Assembly (NCBI GenBank): GCA_050291245.1
Contig: JBNKJP010000064.1
Coordinates: forward strand, 67,142 to 131,141
DNA from: Thiodiazotropha sp050291245
Lineage (GTDB): Bacteria > Pseudomonadota > Gammaproteobacteria > Chromatiales > Chromatiaceae
DNA: 64,000 bases
Direction of reading: 5' to 3'
The notes below the pieces were generated by a model. It searched no databases, was not told where the DNA came from, and was given only the letters and a program-made list of their open reading frames with translations. Numbering within the stretch: position 1 is the first letter of the stretch; each line of letters begins with the position of its first letter. The position numbers and the translations under genes are program-made. Shown piece after piece: positions 8,647 to 17,546 of the stretch.

Positions 8647-9875
8647 TGAGCGCTATGAAAAATTTTGTCGGCTGGATCGACGACCGTTTCCCGCTGACCA
8701 AGGTCTGGAATGAGCATCTGGCTCAGTACTACGCACCGAAGAACTTTAACTTCTGGTATTTCTTCGGTTCCCTGGCGTTGCTGGTGCTGGTCAACCAGAT
8801 CCTCACCGGCGTCTGGCTGGCGATGAGCTACAAACCCGATGCGGAACTGGCGTTCGGTTCGGTTGAATACATCATGCGCGATGTGGACTGGGGCTGGTTG
8901 ATCCGCTACATGCACTCCACCGGCGCCTCGGCCTTCTTCATCGTGATCTATATGCACATGTTCCGCGGCCTGATGTACGGTTCCTACCGCAAGCCCCGGG
9001 AACTGCTGTGGATCATCGGTGTGATCATCTACCTGGCGATGATGGCCACCGCCTTCTTCGGCTATCTGCTGCCCTGGGGCCAGATGTCCTACTGGGGTGC
9101 CCAGGTTATCGTCAACCTGTTCTCCGCGGTGCCGGTGATCGGTCCCGACCTGGGTGTCTGGGTGCGGGGTGACTATGTCATCTCCGACGCCACCCTGAAC
9201 CGCTTCTTCGCCCTGCACTTCCTGCTGCCGTTCCTGCTGGCGGCCCTGGTGTTCGTCCACATCGTGGCCTTGCACAAGGTGGGATCCAACAATCCCGATG
9301 GCGTCGAGATCAAGAAAAACAAGGATGAGAACGGGATCCCCAAAGACGGTATTCCCTTCCACCCCTACTACACGGTGAAGGATATCGCCGGGGTCGCAGG
9401 CTTCCTGTTCCTGTTTGCCGCGGTGATCTTCTATGCCCCGGAGATGGGCGGCTACTTCCTTGAGCATCCCAACTTCGAACCGGCCAATCCGCTGAAGACC
9501 CCGCCGCACATCGCGCCGGTCTGGTACTTCACCCCCTTCTACGCGATCCTGCGCGCCGTTCCTTCGATGGCCGGTTCCGCGTTCCCGGGTGTGGTGGCCA
9601 TGTTCGCATCCATCCTGGTGATGTTCTTTCTGCCCTGGCTGGATCGCAGCCCGGTCAAGTCGATCCGCTACAAAGGCACGGTCACCAAAGTCATGCTGGG
9701 CCTGTTCGTGGTCGACTTCATCATGCTCGGCTATCTGGGGACTCAGGCAACCACAGCGCTGTACACGATACTCGCGCAGGTGGGTACTGCCTTCTATTTT
9801 GCCTTCTTCCTGTTGATGCCCATCTACAGCAAGCTCGACAAGACCCAACCCGTGCCTGAGAGGGTGACCGAATGA
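8646..9875 (+). CDS. petB: Cytochrome b of the bc1 complex
   Basis: Core membrane subunit of complex III carrying the two b-type hemes and the quinone sites. Start ATG 8646 (MSAMKNFVGWIDDRF) gives 409 aa; a longer in-frame opening lies inside petA and is rejected. About eight membrane helices can be seen. Heme-ligand histidines lie in YMHSTGASAFFIVIYMHMF and in the FALHFLLPFLLAALVFVHIVALH region. The PEWYF-equivalent quinol-site motif reads APVWYFTPFY, a change from the usual Pro-Glu to Pro-Val. Four-base overlap with petC. Confidence 0.97.
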   Translation: MSAMKNFVGWIDDRFPLTKVWNEHLAQYYAPKNFNFWYFFGSLALLVLVNQILTGVWLAMSYKPDAELAFGSVEYIMRDVDWGWLIRYMHSTGASAFFIVIYMHMFRGLMYGSYRKPRELLWIIGVIIYLAMMATAFFGYLLPWGQMSYWGAQVIVNLFSAVPVIGPDLGVWVRGDYVISDATLNRFFALHFLLPFLLAALVFVHIVALHKVGSNNPDGVEIKKNKDENGIPKDGIPFHPYYTVKDIAGVAGFLFLFAAVIFYAPEMGGYFLEHPNFEPANPLKTPPHIAPVWYFTPFYAILRAVPSMAGSAFPGVVAMFASILVMFFLPWLDRSPVKSIRYKGTVTKVMLGLFVVDFIMLGYLGTQATTALYTILAQVGTAFYFAFFLLMPIYSKLDKTQPVPERVTE

Positions 9876-10612
9876 AAAAGCTGATTGTTGCATTCTTATT
9901 AGCCGCGGCCCCCATGCTCGGACTGGCTTCGGGCGCAGGACCGCACCTTGAAGACGCCAATATCGACCTGGGCGATCAGGCCTCGCTGCAGCGTGGCGCC
10001 AAGTACTTCGTCAACTACTGCCTGAGCTGCCATTCGGCCAAGTATCAGCGCTACAACCGTATGGCGAAGGATCTGGGTCTCACCGAGGAAGAGGTGATCA
10101 ACAACCTGATGTTCACCACCGACAAGATCGGCGACACCATGAAGGTGGCCATGACCACCGAGCAGGGCAATGCCTGGTTCGGTAACGCACCACCGGATCT
10201 GAGCGTGCTGATCCGTGCCCGGGGCGTGGATTACATCTACACCTACCTGAAGAGTTTCTACCTGGACGAAAAGCGTCCCTTCGGTGTGAACAACACCGTG
10301 TTCCCGGACGTGGCCATGCCCCATGTGCTGTGGAAACTCCAGGGTACTCAGAAGGCGGTGTTCAAGACGGAGACCGATGATCAGGGTCATGAGCACGAGG
10401 TCTTCGAAGGCTTCGAGCAGGTCACCCCGGGTACCCTCAGCGCCGAGGAGTACGATCAGGTGGCCCGTGATCTGACCGCCTTCCTGAGCTATGTGGGCGA
10501 GCCGATTCAGATGGAGAGAAAGCGTCTCGGTATCTGGGTGCTGCTGTTCATCGCCGTGTTCTTCGTGGTCTCCTACCTGCTCAAGAAAGAGTACTGGAAG
10601 GATATTCACTGA
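9872..10612 (+). CDS. petC: Cytochrome c1
   Basis: Periplasmic c-type heme subunit of the bc1 complex, anchored by one C-terminal helix. 246 aa with an N-terminal signal peptide (MKKLIVAFLLAAAPMLGLAS), the heme-attachment box CLSCH, a likely Met ligand in FPDVAMPHVLW, and an anchor at about residues 219-238 ending KKEYWKDIH. It overlaps petB by four bases (ATGA) and is followed by a strong terminator, closing the petABC operon. Confidence 0.96.
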   Translation: MKKLIVAFLLAAAPMLGLASGAGPHLEDANIDLGDQASLQRGAKYFVNYCLSCHSAKYQRYNRMAKDLGLTEEEVINNLMFTTDKIGDTMKVAMTTEQGNAWFGNAPPDLSVLIRARGVDYIYTYLKSFYLDEKRPFGVNNTVFPDVAMPHVLWKLQGTQKAVFKTETDDQGHEHEVFEGFEQVTPGTLSAEEYDQVARDLTAFLSYVGEPIQMERKRLGIWVLLFIAVFFVVSYLLKKEYWKDIH

Positions 10613-10633
10613 TACCCGGTTCAACTCGCTGAC

Positions 10634-10672
10634 AAAAAGGCGCACAGTTGCGGTATACTGTGCGCCTTTTTT
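10634..10672 (+). terminator. Rho-independent terminator after petC
   Basis: Perfect stem AAAAAGGCGCACAGT / ACTGTGCGCCTTTTT with an 8-base loop and trailing T-run. The A-rich 5' side makes it potentially bidirectional, but the only converging need here is the end of petABC. Confidence 0.9.
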
Positions 10673-10747
10673 CGTGTGGTAATTTTCTTGTCCGGTGTTG
10701 CTCATGGGCTTTTCGACAGACACGGACAATTTCGGGAGAGGCAGATA

Positions 10748-11371
10748 ATGGCAGCAGTTGCGAATAAACGCTCAGTGATGACCCTCTATTCGGATCCGAC
10801 GGACCCCTACTGTCACCGGGTCAGGCTGGTGTTGGCGGAAAAGAATATCACCTACGAAGTGGAAGATATCGATCCGCTGAACGTTCCGGAAGAGGTGATG
10901 GAGCTCAATCCCTACGGAACCCTCCCCACCCTGGTCGACCGGGATCTCAAACTCTATGAATCGCGCATCATCATGGAGTATTTGGATGAGCGTTTTCCGC
11001 ATCCTCCGCTGCTGCCGGTGGATCCGGTGTCACGTTCCACCTCACGATTGCTGATGTACCGTGTGGATAATGACTGGTACACCCTCATGGATACCATTTT
11101 CAATGGTAAGAAAGAGGCGGCCAAGGCGCGCAAGGAGCTGCGTGAGAGCCTGATCACCACCTCTCCGGTATTCAGCGCCAAACCCTTTTTCATGAGCGAT
11201 GAGTTTACCCTGGTGGACTGCGCGATCGCTCCGTTGCTTTGGCGCCTCCCGGAACTCGGCGTGGAACTGCCGGGCAGTGCCAAGGGCATCCTCGAATACA
11301 GCAAGCGCTTGTTTGAAAAGGACTCTTTTATCAAGAGTCTCTCCGAAGCAGAACAGGAAATGCGCGGCTGA
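10748..11371 (+). CDS. sspA: Stringent starvation protein A
   Basis: Glutathione-S-transferase-fold RNA polymerase-associated protein that affects stress and starvation gene expression. ATG 10748 (MAAVANKRSVMTLYS) gives 207 aa, the normal size, with GGGAGAGG as ribosome site about 6 bases upstream. The N-terminal thioredoxin-like part (SDPTDPYCHRVRLVLAEK) and the ESRIIMEYLDERFPHPPLLP segment are typical of SspA. Followed 5 bp later by sspB. The petABC-sspA-sspB order is conserved in many beta- and gammaproteobacteria. Confidence 0.95.
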   Translation: MAAVANKRSVMTLYSDPTDPYCHRVRLVLAEKNITYEVEDIDPLNVPEEVMELNPYGTLPTLVDRDLKLYESRIIMEYLDERFPHPPLLPVDPVSRSTSRLLMYRVDNDWYTLMDTIFNGKKEAAKARKELRESLITTSPVFSAKPFFMSDEFTLVDCAIAPLLWRLPELGVELPGSAKGILEYSKRLFEKDSFIKSLSEAEQEMRG

Positions 11372-11376
11372 CAGAT

Positions 11377-11778
11377 ATGTCTGATATGACCTCCAACCGT
11401 CCCTACCTGGTGCGGGCCCTGTACGAGTGGCTGGTGGATAACGGCAAGACTCCCTACCTGATGGTGAATGCCGACAGTCAGGGCGCACAAGTGCCCCGGC
11501 GCTTCGTGGAGGGGGGGCGTATCATCCTCAACGTTGACCCCTCGGCAATCTCCGGACTGGTGCTGGGGAATGACTGGATCAGTTTCAGCGCTCGTTTTGG
11601 CGGGGTGTCCGAGGAGATCCTGATACCACCCAGAGCCGTCCTGGGGATCTATGCCCGGGAGAACGGTCAGGGTATGTTGTTTCCGGATGATGATACGGAG
11701 GTGGAGGAGGTTCCGGACGATGAGCCCGATCCTACGCCGCCTTCCGGCGGGCGACCCTCACTCAAGGTGGTCAAGTAA
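11377..11778 (+). CDS. sspB: ClpXP protease specificity-enhancing factor SspB
   Basis: Adaptor that delivers ssrA-tagged proteins and some regulators such as RseA fragments to ClpXP. 133 aa. The globular substrate-binding part (about 5-105) starts NRPYLVRALYEWLVDNG and ends IPPRAVLGIYARENGQGM. An acidic, proline-rich linker follows, and the extreme C-terminus GGRPSLKVVK is the ClpX-docking tail. Co-transcribed with sspA. Confidence 0.96.
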   Translation: MSDMTSNRPYLVRALYEWLVDNGKTPYLMVNADSQGAQVPRRFVEGGRIILNVDPSAISGLVLGNDWISFSARFGGVSEEILIPPRAVLGIYARENGQGMLFPDDDTEVEEVPDDEPDPTPPSGGRPSLKVVK

Positions 11779-11802
11779 TCCCCGCACGTCTACTCCCCGT
11801 AA

Positions 11803-11836
11803 GTAGCCTGGATAGAGCGAAGCGTATCCAGGACCC
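11803..11836. repeat. Hairpin repeat downstream of sspB
   Basis: GTAGCCTGGATAGAGCGAAG followed by CGTATCCAGGAC. The arms CCTGGATA / TATCCAGG are an exact inverted pair around GAGCGAAGCG. This resembles the widespread proteobacterial repeat of the type TAGCCCGGATG..GCGAAGCG..ATCCGGG. It could also act as a transcript-end hairpin for sspAB. Confidence 0.7.
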
Positions 11837-11958
11837 GGCAGAATGCGAAGGACTGCGGAATCACTCAAACCTCGCCAGGTAATCGCCATCTTGCGCAAAT
11901 TTTGCGGTGATTGGCGTACATTTGCGGTTCAAATTTCATCATTGAAGTGCCCTTGGCA

Positions 11959-12306
11959 TCAGCTCTGATCCTGACTTTGCTGTTCCTCTTCCTGCTCCGC
12001 CATCTTCGGCAGATCCAGGTGCAGGCTGGTGTTGCTGCTGCCCAACATGACCAGGTAACCGGTACGCCGTCCCGACCCTTCTATGCTGTAGTCAAAGGCA
12101 TAGACACGGCGGATTTTCGGTCCGGCCGGGGTCCATCGCAGTCCCACCCGATGCAAGGCTACGGTTTGGTCGAGTAGTTGCACCCCGTGACTGAGGCAGG
12201 CGCGGCGGCCGATCTGCAGGGCGATTTCCCGGATACGTAGACTGTCCCGCCAGAAACTGACGATCAGCATCAGCACCAACAACAGATTCAGGGTGGTGTA
12301 GTTCAT
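11959..12306 (-). CDS. DUF3301-type small membrane-anchored protein
   Basis: 115 aa. An N-terminal membrane segment (LNLLLVLMLIVSFW) is followed by RIREIALQIGRRACLSHGVQLLDQ and a second conserved half beginning LRWTPAGPKIRRVYAFDYS. This matches my memory of the DUF3301 family, for which no function is established. Very acidic and Gln-rich C-terminus. It lies alone on the minus strand, divergent from the macrodomain gene. Confidence 0.75.
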   Translation of the reverse strand: MNYTTLNLLLVLMLIVSFWRDSLRIREIALQIGRRACLSHGVQLLDQTVALHRVGLRWTPAGPKIRRVYAFDYSIEGSGRRTGYLVMLGSSNTSLHLDLPKMAEQEEEQQSQDQS

Positions 12307-12436
12307 GTCAGGAGCGAGTAGTCGCCTGGGTTATAATTTCAGCATTCAGAGGTTTCATTCGCCAGCCTGGATCTCTGGGTTAGTGATGGTATGGCGGGCA
12401 TAAACAGTGCGCAAGGATACCGGATAAGCGGACATT

Positions 12437-12949
12437 ATGGGCAAGATACATATCGTCAAGGCTGATATCACAAAACTTAAAGTGGATGCCATAGTCAATG
12501 CGGCCAACAGTTCGCTGTTGGGTGGTGGCGGCGTGGACGGGGCGATCCATCGTGCCGCCGGTCCCGAACTGCTTGCGGTGTGCCGTACCCTGGGGGGGTG
12601 TCCGGTAGGGCAGGCGAAGATCACCCCGGGCTTTCAGTTGCCTGCCTCCTGGGTGATCCATACCGTGGGGCCGATATGGCAGGAGGGTATCCGTGGAGAG
12701 GCCGGTCTGTTGCGATCCTGCTATGAGAGCAGCCTGTCTCTGGCCTGGGAGCATGGGGCGAAAAGCATCGCCTTTCCGGCCATCAGTACCGGGGTTTACG
12801 GATACCCGAAACAGCCCGCGGCCGAACTGGCCCTGTCGGTCATGCAGCAATGGACAGAACGCTTCGAACGGATCATCGCCTGCTGCTTCAGTGAGGCCGA
12901 CCTGGAACGCTACCAGTCTCTCTGTAACAACTGCGAGATTGGGCTTTAG
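12437..12949 (+). CDS. Macrodomain protein, O-acetyl-ADP-ribose deacetylase type (YmdB-like)
   Basis: 170-aa stand-alone macrodomain. The ADP-ribose-binding signatures are all present: KADITKLKVDAIVNAANSSL, the GGGGVDGAIHRAAG loop, and FPAISTGVYGYP. Family members hydrolyse O-acetyl-ADP-ribose or remove ADP-ribose from acidic residues, and E. coli YmdB also modulates RNase III. The exact substrate here is unknown. Monocistronic, converging on fetB with a 15-bp gap. Confidence 0.93.
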   Translation: MGKIHIVKADITKLKVDAIVNAANSSLLGGGGVDGAIHRAAGPELLAVCRTLGGCPVGQAKITPGFQLPASWVIHTVGPIWQEGIRGEAGLLRSCYESSLSLAWEHGAKSIAFPAISTGVYGYPKQPAAELALSVMQQWTERFERIIACCFSEADLERYQSLCNNCEIGL

Positions 12950-12964
12950 ATTTCGCAAGGCGAC

Positions 12965-13765
12965 TCAATCGGGGGATTTCAGCCGCTCCAGGCGCAGTCG
13001 CTCACGCTCGTCGAACAGCCGGCGAGAGCCGATCCACACCGCCGCGGTGGCCCCGAAACCGGTCCCGGCGGCGATCAGCAGCATGATCAGGATCTGGTAT
13101 TTGCTCGCCTCCAGGGGTGGGGTGCCCCCAAGGATCTGGCCGGTCATCATACCCGGTAGACTGACCACCCCCGCCGCTGCCATGGCGTTGATGATCGGGA
13201 TCAAGCCGCTGCGCAGGGCGTTGCGGCGGATCTCGCGGATCGACTCGTCCCAGGTATGGCCCAGAATCAGTCGGGCCTCGATGCTCCGGCGCTGCTGCCA
13301 GGCGTTCTGGGTGAGGTTGTCCAGGGCGATCGCGATCCCGGACATGGTGTTGCCGAGCAGCATGCCGAGCAGCGGAATGAGGTATTGCACGGAGTACCAG
13401 GGTTGTGCCCGGATGATCACCGTCAGGGCGAGCAGGGTCACGCTGAACGATGAGATGAACATCGACAGGGTGCCGACCCCATAGCCCCAAATACCCAGGA
13501 ATCGCCGATGTTGCCGCGCCATGACCTCGTAGCCCGCCACCAGCAGCATGAACATCGCCAGGGTCGCGATGAGCAGCGGGTGGGACTGAACGAACAGGAA
13601 CTTCAGCACCATGCCCAGCAGGGTAAGCTGGACAATTGTGCGCAACACGGCGATGAGCAGGCGCTTCTCGATGCCGAGGCTCAAGCGCAACGAGAGCAGC
13701 GCCAGCAACACCACCAGGCCCGCGGCCATTCCGAGATCCAGAGGTGTGAGCAGGATCAGGTTCAT
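12965..13765 (-). CDS. fetB: FetB-like iron export ABC permease
   Basis: 266-aa membrane protein of the UPF0014/FetB family with about seven hydrophobic segments. The conserved block RTIVQLTLLGMVLKFLF is followed by the family hallmark near LLGMLLGNTMSGIAIALDN and SLPGMMTGQILGG. In E. coli FetAB exports iron and improves tolerance to oxidative stress; that role is inferred here. Its start overlaps the end of fetA by four bases, so the two are coupled. Confidence 0.92.
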   Translation of the reverse strand: MNLILLTPLDLGMAAGLVVLLALLSLRLSLGIEKRLLIAVLRTIVQLTLLGMVLKFLFVQSHPLLIATLAMFMLLVAGYEVMARQHRRFLGIWGYGVGTLSMFISSFSVTLLALTVIIRAQPWYSVQYLIPLLGMLLGNTMSGIAIALDNLTQNAWQQRRSIEARLILGHTWDESIREIRRNALRSGLIPIINAMAAAGVVSLPGMMTGQILGGTPPLEASKYQILIMLLIAAGTGFGATAAVWIGSRRLFDERERLRLERLKSPD

Positions 13766-14358
13766 GATTCCGGTCTCAACTCGCCGGAGACGATTCGCCA
13801 GGCCTGCTCGGCGATGCGCCGCCGTTGTTCCGGGTCATGGCTGACCCAGAGCACGGCGGCGCGGTGGGTTTTTCGCCAGCTTTCGATCACTGTTTCCACC
13901 CGTTCGATGTTGTGTTTGTCCAGGTTGGCGGTGGGTTCGTCCAGCAGCAGTACCTCCGGGTGCTGGACGAGCAGGCGGATCAGTGACAGGCGCTGGCGCT
14001 CGCCGCTGGAGAGGTGGCTGATCTCCCAGTCAAGGCACTCCAGCGGTAGATCGAGCTGGCTGAACAGGGTTTCATCCGGCTGTTTGAAGTGGTCTCCAAC
14101 CCGTTCACTCCACCAACCGCTTTCGGCGGGCAGCAGACCGACCTTACGGCGCCATTCCGGACCGCTGAAGTGGTGTCTCTCCCGAGCGTCGAGCCGGACC
14201 TCGCCCTCGGCCGGATCCAGGTCTGCCAGGGCCCTGAGCAGGCGGGATTTTCCGCTCCCCGAAGGACCGCTGATCGCCAGGCACTCACCCTCGGCCAGGT
14301 GCAGGTCGATGGGCTTCAGCAGGGGGGATTGAAATTGTCTCAGGGTAAGGCTGCCCAT
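13762..14358 (-). CDS. fetA: FetA-like ABC transporter ATP-binding protein
   Basis: 198-aa nucleotide-binding subunit partnering FetB. Walker A GPSGSGKSRLL, Q-loop region LLPAESGWW, signature LSSGERQRLSL, Walker B VLLLDEPTANLD and switch histidine VSHD are all intact. Shorter than many ABC ATPases but normal for FetA. 11 bp downstream of trmB on the same strand. Confidence 0.92.
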   Translation of the reverse strand: MGSLTLRQFQSPLLKPIDLHLAEGECLAISGPSGSGKSRLLRALADLDPAEGEVRLDARERHHFSGPEWRRKVGLLPAESGWWSERVGDHFKQPDETLFSQLDLPLECLDWEISHLSSGERQRLSLIRLLVQHPEVLLLDEPTANLDKHNIERVETVIESWRKTHRAAVLWVSHDPEQRRRIAEQAWRIVSGELRPES

Positions 14359-14369
14359 GCCCCGGGTAC

Positions 14370-15065
14370 TCAGGTCTTACGTTCGAACAGCAGATCCCAG
14401 ACACCGTGTCCGAGTCTCGAACCCCGCTGTTCGAATTTTGTCAGGGGCCTGGAAGCCGGGCGTTGAGAGAACTGGCCGGGACCGGCCAGATTTTCAAAGC
14501 CGGGATGGGCTGAGAGTATCGCCATCATCTGGCGCGCGTAGTCCTCCCAATCGGTCGCCATGTGCAATACTCCGCCGGGGATCAATACCCGTTGAACAAG
14601 ATCGGCGAACTCGGTTTGCACGATACGCCGTTTGTGATGCTTACGCTTGTGCCAGGGGTCGGGAAAATAGAGCAACACGCGTGACAGACTGGATGCCGGC
14701 AGGTGGTGACGCAGCAGTTCCATGGCGTCGGTCCGCAGGATGCGCACATTGCTGCTTTCCTGCTCCGCCAGTTTGATCATCAGATGGCCGACCCCGGGAC
14801 TGTGCACCTCGACGCCGATGAAGTTGTGATCAGGCTGTGCAAGGGCCATCTGGCTGAGTGCCTCGCCGTTGCCGAATCCGATCTCCAGGGTGACTGGTTG
14901 GTGTTGACCAAAGAGGGTCGGCGGATCGAGTACACCTGAGCCCGGTTCCACGCCATACCGGGCCCATAGGGTCTCAAAGGCGCGTTGCTGGGCCTCCGTC
15001 ATACGACCCTGGCGCAGCACATAGCTGCGGATGGGGCGGTGTGGCGAAAGGGGCGTGTCTGTCAT
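14370..15065 (-). CDS. trmB: tRNA (guanine-N7)-methyltransferase
   Basis: Methylates G46 in the tRNA variable loop using SAM. 231 aa; Rossmann SAM-binding motif LEIGFGNGEALSQMA, the acidic VEVHSPGVG end of strand 2, and the substrate-site signature YFPDPWHKRKHHKRR are clear, with the C-terminal TKFEQRGSRLGHGVWDL. In Pseudomonas trmB directly follows thiG; here a large protease gene separates them. Confidence 0.96.
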   Translation of the reverse strand: MTDTPLSPHRPIRSYVLRQGRMTEAQQRAFETLWARYGVEPGSGVLDPPTLFGQHQPVTLEIGFGNGEALSQMALAQPDHNFIGVEVHSPGVGHLMIKLAEQESSNVRILRTDAMELLRHHLPASSLSRVLLYFPDPWHKRKHHKRRIVQTEFADLVQRVLIPGGVLHMATDWEDYARQMMAILSAHPGFENLAGPGQFSQRPASRPLTKFEQRGSRLGHGVWDLLFERKT

Positions 15066-15122
15066 GGTCGTCGTTTGTCGTGTGTATGGGATTCTGCCTG
15101 CCGGGGATACAGGTACGGACTG

Positions 15123-17375
15123 TCAGGGCGCCGCCACTTTGAGGTGGGAGAGCTGAACCGTCAGATAGGATCTCAGATTCGCGTAGCGGCTGCCACCAAG
15201 TCCGTTGGCGCTTCGGTAGATTTGAATCACTTGAGCCGGCACCCCGTCTGTACCCTGATCGAGGAGCAGATACTCCATATCAGTCTGTTTTCCGATGAGT
15301 AGCATTTTTCCGAGTTGTGCAAAATCAAAACTCATCTCTTGGTAGTTTCCGTTGATGGGTTCGAGACTGACATGGGCGACCGCGGAATCCGCCTCAGTCA
15401 TGCTGCCTTTGATTCGGTTCAACTCCTCGTTGAATCTTGAGATCCGTTCGATCGGCAGAAGCATATAGTGATTGGCCGTGGGGTCCTGCCAAAACGTATT
15501 CAAGCCATTGCTTGTTTTCATCAGTTGACGGTAGTCGCTTTCGAAGCGGGTTTGCAGGCGTTGTTCCGCCGCGAGTAGGTCAGCTTCGCTGGCCGGTGCC
15601 AGGAGGAGCCGGTGGGGTGGCATTTGCTGGTCCGGTCGGTTCAAGGAGGAGAATGCCGTCCCGAGTTCGGCCACCAGTTCCGGTGTGGTCCGCGAGTGGG
15701 CATCCTCATAGGCGGTCTGCTGAATTTCATCCAGATCTTGGAACAGTATCTGAGTATAGGATCGTAGCTCGGATGAGCTGCTGTAAGCCACCACCGGAGG
15801 AACCAGAAAGAGTGCCAGATAGCTGCCGAGCAGTAATCCGATGATCGCGGGTCCGGGGCGTTCCAGTTTAAGCGTACCTACGATTTCCGCGATTTCCGTC
15901 GCCTTCTTTTCCAGGGGGCGATAGGATCTGTCGGTTTGATCCATGACCTGAATCACCGAAGCCACCAGGGGTTCGTCTCGCGTCGTATTGCTTCCTTGAG
16001 TCAGGCTGTCAAGGTTTTGGTAGATTCGGCCTTTTCTCATCAGCGTAAGACTGCTGAACAGGGGCAGCAACGCAAGACTGGCGAGGAACAAGGAATCGCT
16101 CATCCAACCCAGCAAGAGAAGTCCGGCAACACCCAGCCACTCCAGGGCGATCATTAAACCAAAGCGTTGGTGGGGGATCAGGGTTTTGAGAAGCTGTCCC
16201 CCGTCCAGGGGCATGAAAGGCAGCAGATTGAGGTAGTTGACCGCAAGCAGAAATATACCCAGGAAGGGCAGAATCTCGCCCTGCATGCCGTTGAATGCGA
16301 GCAGGGCGGTACCCAGGACGATGCCCGGAAGCGGCCCCATGAGGCTCACAATGGCCCGGTGAGAAGCTTTATAGGTGGTTTCTTGCCCAAGGGTGACGCC
16401 GCCGACCAGGGGCAGCATCAGGATCTGCAGGTTGCGGTAGCCGAGTAGGCGCATGGCCAGCCAATGGCCGAATTCGTGAAACAGGATGACGCTAAGCAAC
16501 AGCGGGGCTGTCTGCCAGTCCCAGAAGAGACCGCCAAACAGCATAAAGGCGGCCGATGAGAGCAGGAAAATTCCCATCTGGGTGGTGAGGGGCGGTGGTA
16601 GCGAATTGGCCAACTGCCAGTTATGAAACAGATAGGCGGCGCGGTCGACAGGGAGGGGTGAAGATTCACGGGGAGGGTTCTGCTCCCGTCCCGTGAAGAA
16701 ACGCGCTATGAATCGTATCGCGACCCTCAGGGTGGGGGTTGCGCTCCCGTCTGCCTGCCGCCTGATATGATGATTGCGCGAATACCAGCGGATCATCTTC
16801 TTTTCATAGTAGTTCGCCAGTTTGAAGGTCCAGCGCTTCTCGCCATGTTCCTGAGCGTTGTCTTGCCACTCTATTGCAAGTCTTTGCATCTCCTGACAAT
16901 GGGCCTGGAACTGCCCGGATACGGAATCGATCCGGGTGTTGAGCATCACAACCCGGTTTTTCGGGGGGCGGGGAAACAGTTCGAGCATCCGATTGGCGGT
17001 AGCCAGAATTCTCTTTTTCTGACTGATTGAAATAAACACGATCTGGCAATGATCGGTTGAAAAAACACTATGTGGAGGGTGAACCCGGGCGATAACGGAC
17101 TTTTGTGGATGGTGATACAAGCGGACCAAAGGCGCATTCATACCGGGTAGGCGCGGCCGGGTTTCCACGCTCGCCCAATAGCCGGCTGAAAAACCGAGAT
17201 TCGTCAAAGCCCGATCGGCCTGAGCAAACAATTCCTCGACCACATCGGGCGGTTGTGCGAGCGTAACGGGTTTGTATTGCAGCGATTCGGGGATTCGGAG
17301 CGCCAGAATCATGCGCAGAAACTGGGCAAGAACCAGCAGTACAACGGTTGAGATTATCAGCAGCAGGTCGATCAT
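15123..17375 (-). CDS. Site-2-protease-like (M50) membrane metalloprotease with SMI1/KNR4-like C-terminal domain
   Basis: 750-aa multi-domain membrane protein. It has an N-terminal membrane helix (3-24) and a cytosolic region to about 265. A polytopic M50 core follows, with zinc motif HEFGH at 300-304, PLVGGVTLG, and the second metal motif NLLPFMPLDGGQLL with Asp391. Another hydrophobic segment lies near 505-530. Residues about 588-745 resemble the SMI1/KNR4 (SUKH) fold: ASEADLLAAEQRLQTRFESD leads into a short helix ending with NG, and later LLIGKQTDMEYLLLDQ looks like the conserved beta-hairpin. The catalytic residues look intact. Substrate unknown; the SUKH-like tail might bind a partner protein. 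It sits between thiG and trmB, which are adjacent in Pseudomonas. The M50 assignment is firm; the SMI1 assignment is from pattern only. Confidence 0.8.
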   Translation of the reverse strand: MIDLLLIISTVVLLVLAQFLRMILALRIPESLQYKPVTLAQPPDVVEELFAQADRALTNLGFSAGYWASVETRPRLPGMNAPLVRLYHHPQKSVIARVHPPHSVFSTDHCQIVFISISQKKRILATANRMLELFPRPPKNRVVMLNTRIDSVSGQFQAHCQEMQRLAIEWQDNAQEHGEKRWTFKLANYYEKKMIRWYSRNHHIRRQADGSATPTLRVAIRFIARFFTGREQNPPRESSPLPVDRAAYLFHNWQLANSLPPPLTTQMGIFLLSSAAFMLFGGLFWDWQTAPLLLSVILFHEFGHWLAMRLLGYRNLQILMLPLVGGVTLGQETTYKASHRAIVSLMGPLPGIVLGTALLAFNGMQGEILPFLGIFLLAVNYLNLLPFMPLDGGQLLKTLIPHQRFGLMIALEWLGVAGLLLLGWMSDSLFLASLALLPLFSSLTLMRKGRIYQNLDSLTQGSNTTRDEPLVASVIQVMDQTDRSYRPLEKKATEIAEIVGTLKLERPGPAIIGLLLGSYLALFLVPPVVAYSSSSELRSYTQILFQDLDEIQQTAYEDAHSRTTPELVAELGTAFSSLNRPDQQMPPHRLLLAPASEADLLAAEQRLQTRFESDYRQLMKTSNGLNTFWQDPTANHYMLLPIERISRFNEELNRIKGSMTEADSAVAHVSLEPINGNYQEMSFDFAQLGKMLLIGKQTDMEYLLLDQGTDGVPAQVIQIYRSANGLGGSRYANLRSYLTVQLSHLKVAAP

Positions 17376-17546
17376 CCTGGGGTCTCTTGACTACAACACT
17401 ATCCGTTGCCTTTCGGAATTCGCCGCCGGGTCCTTGTGCTGGCTGACGAAACTGACCGGTTTTCTCCGTGAGAAATTGTGTGCTGTGTGGCTGTCTCGGG
17501 CCACGGGTCTTCCTTCGGCTATCGGCAAGCACTCAAGAGGCTTGAA

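Noticed and set aside
8589..9893. 434-codon minus-strand frame opposite petB
   Set aside because: Complement of a well-conserved membrane-protein gene; peptide is His/Glu/Gln-rich nonsense typical of antisense frames.
12965..13765. Alternative reading of fetB as a general metal permease gene
   Set aside because: UPF0014/FetB signatures and coupling with FetA fit better.
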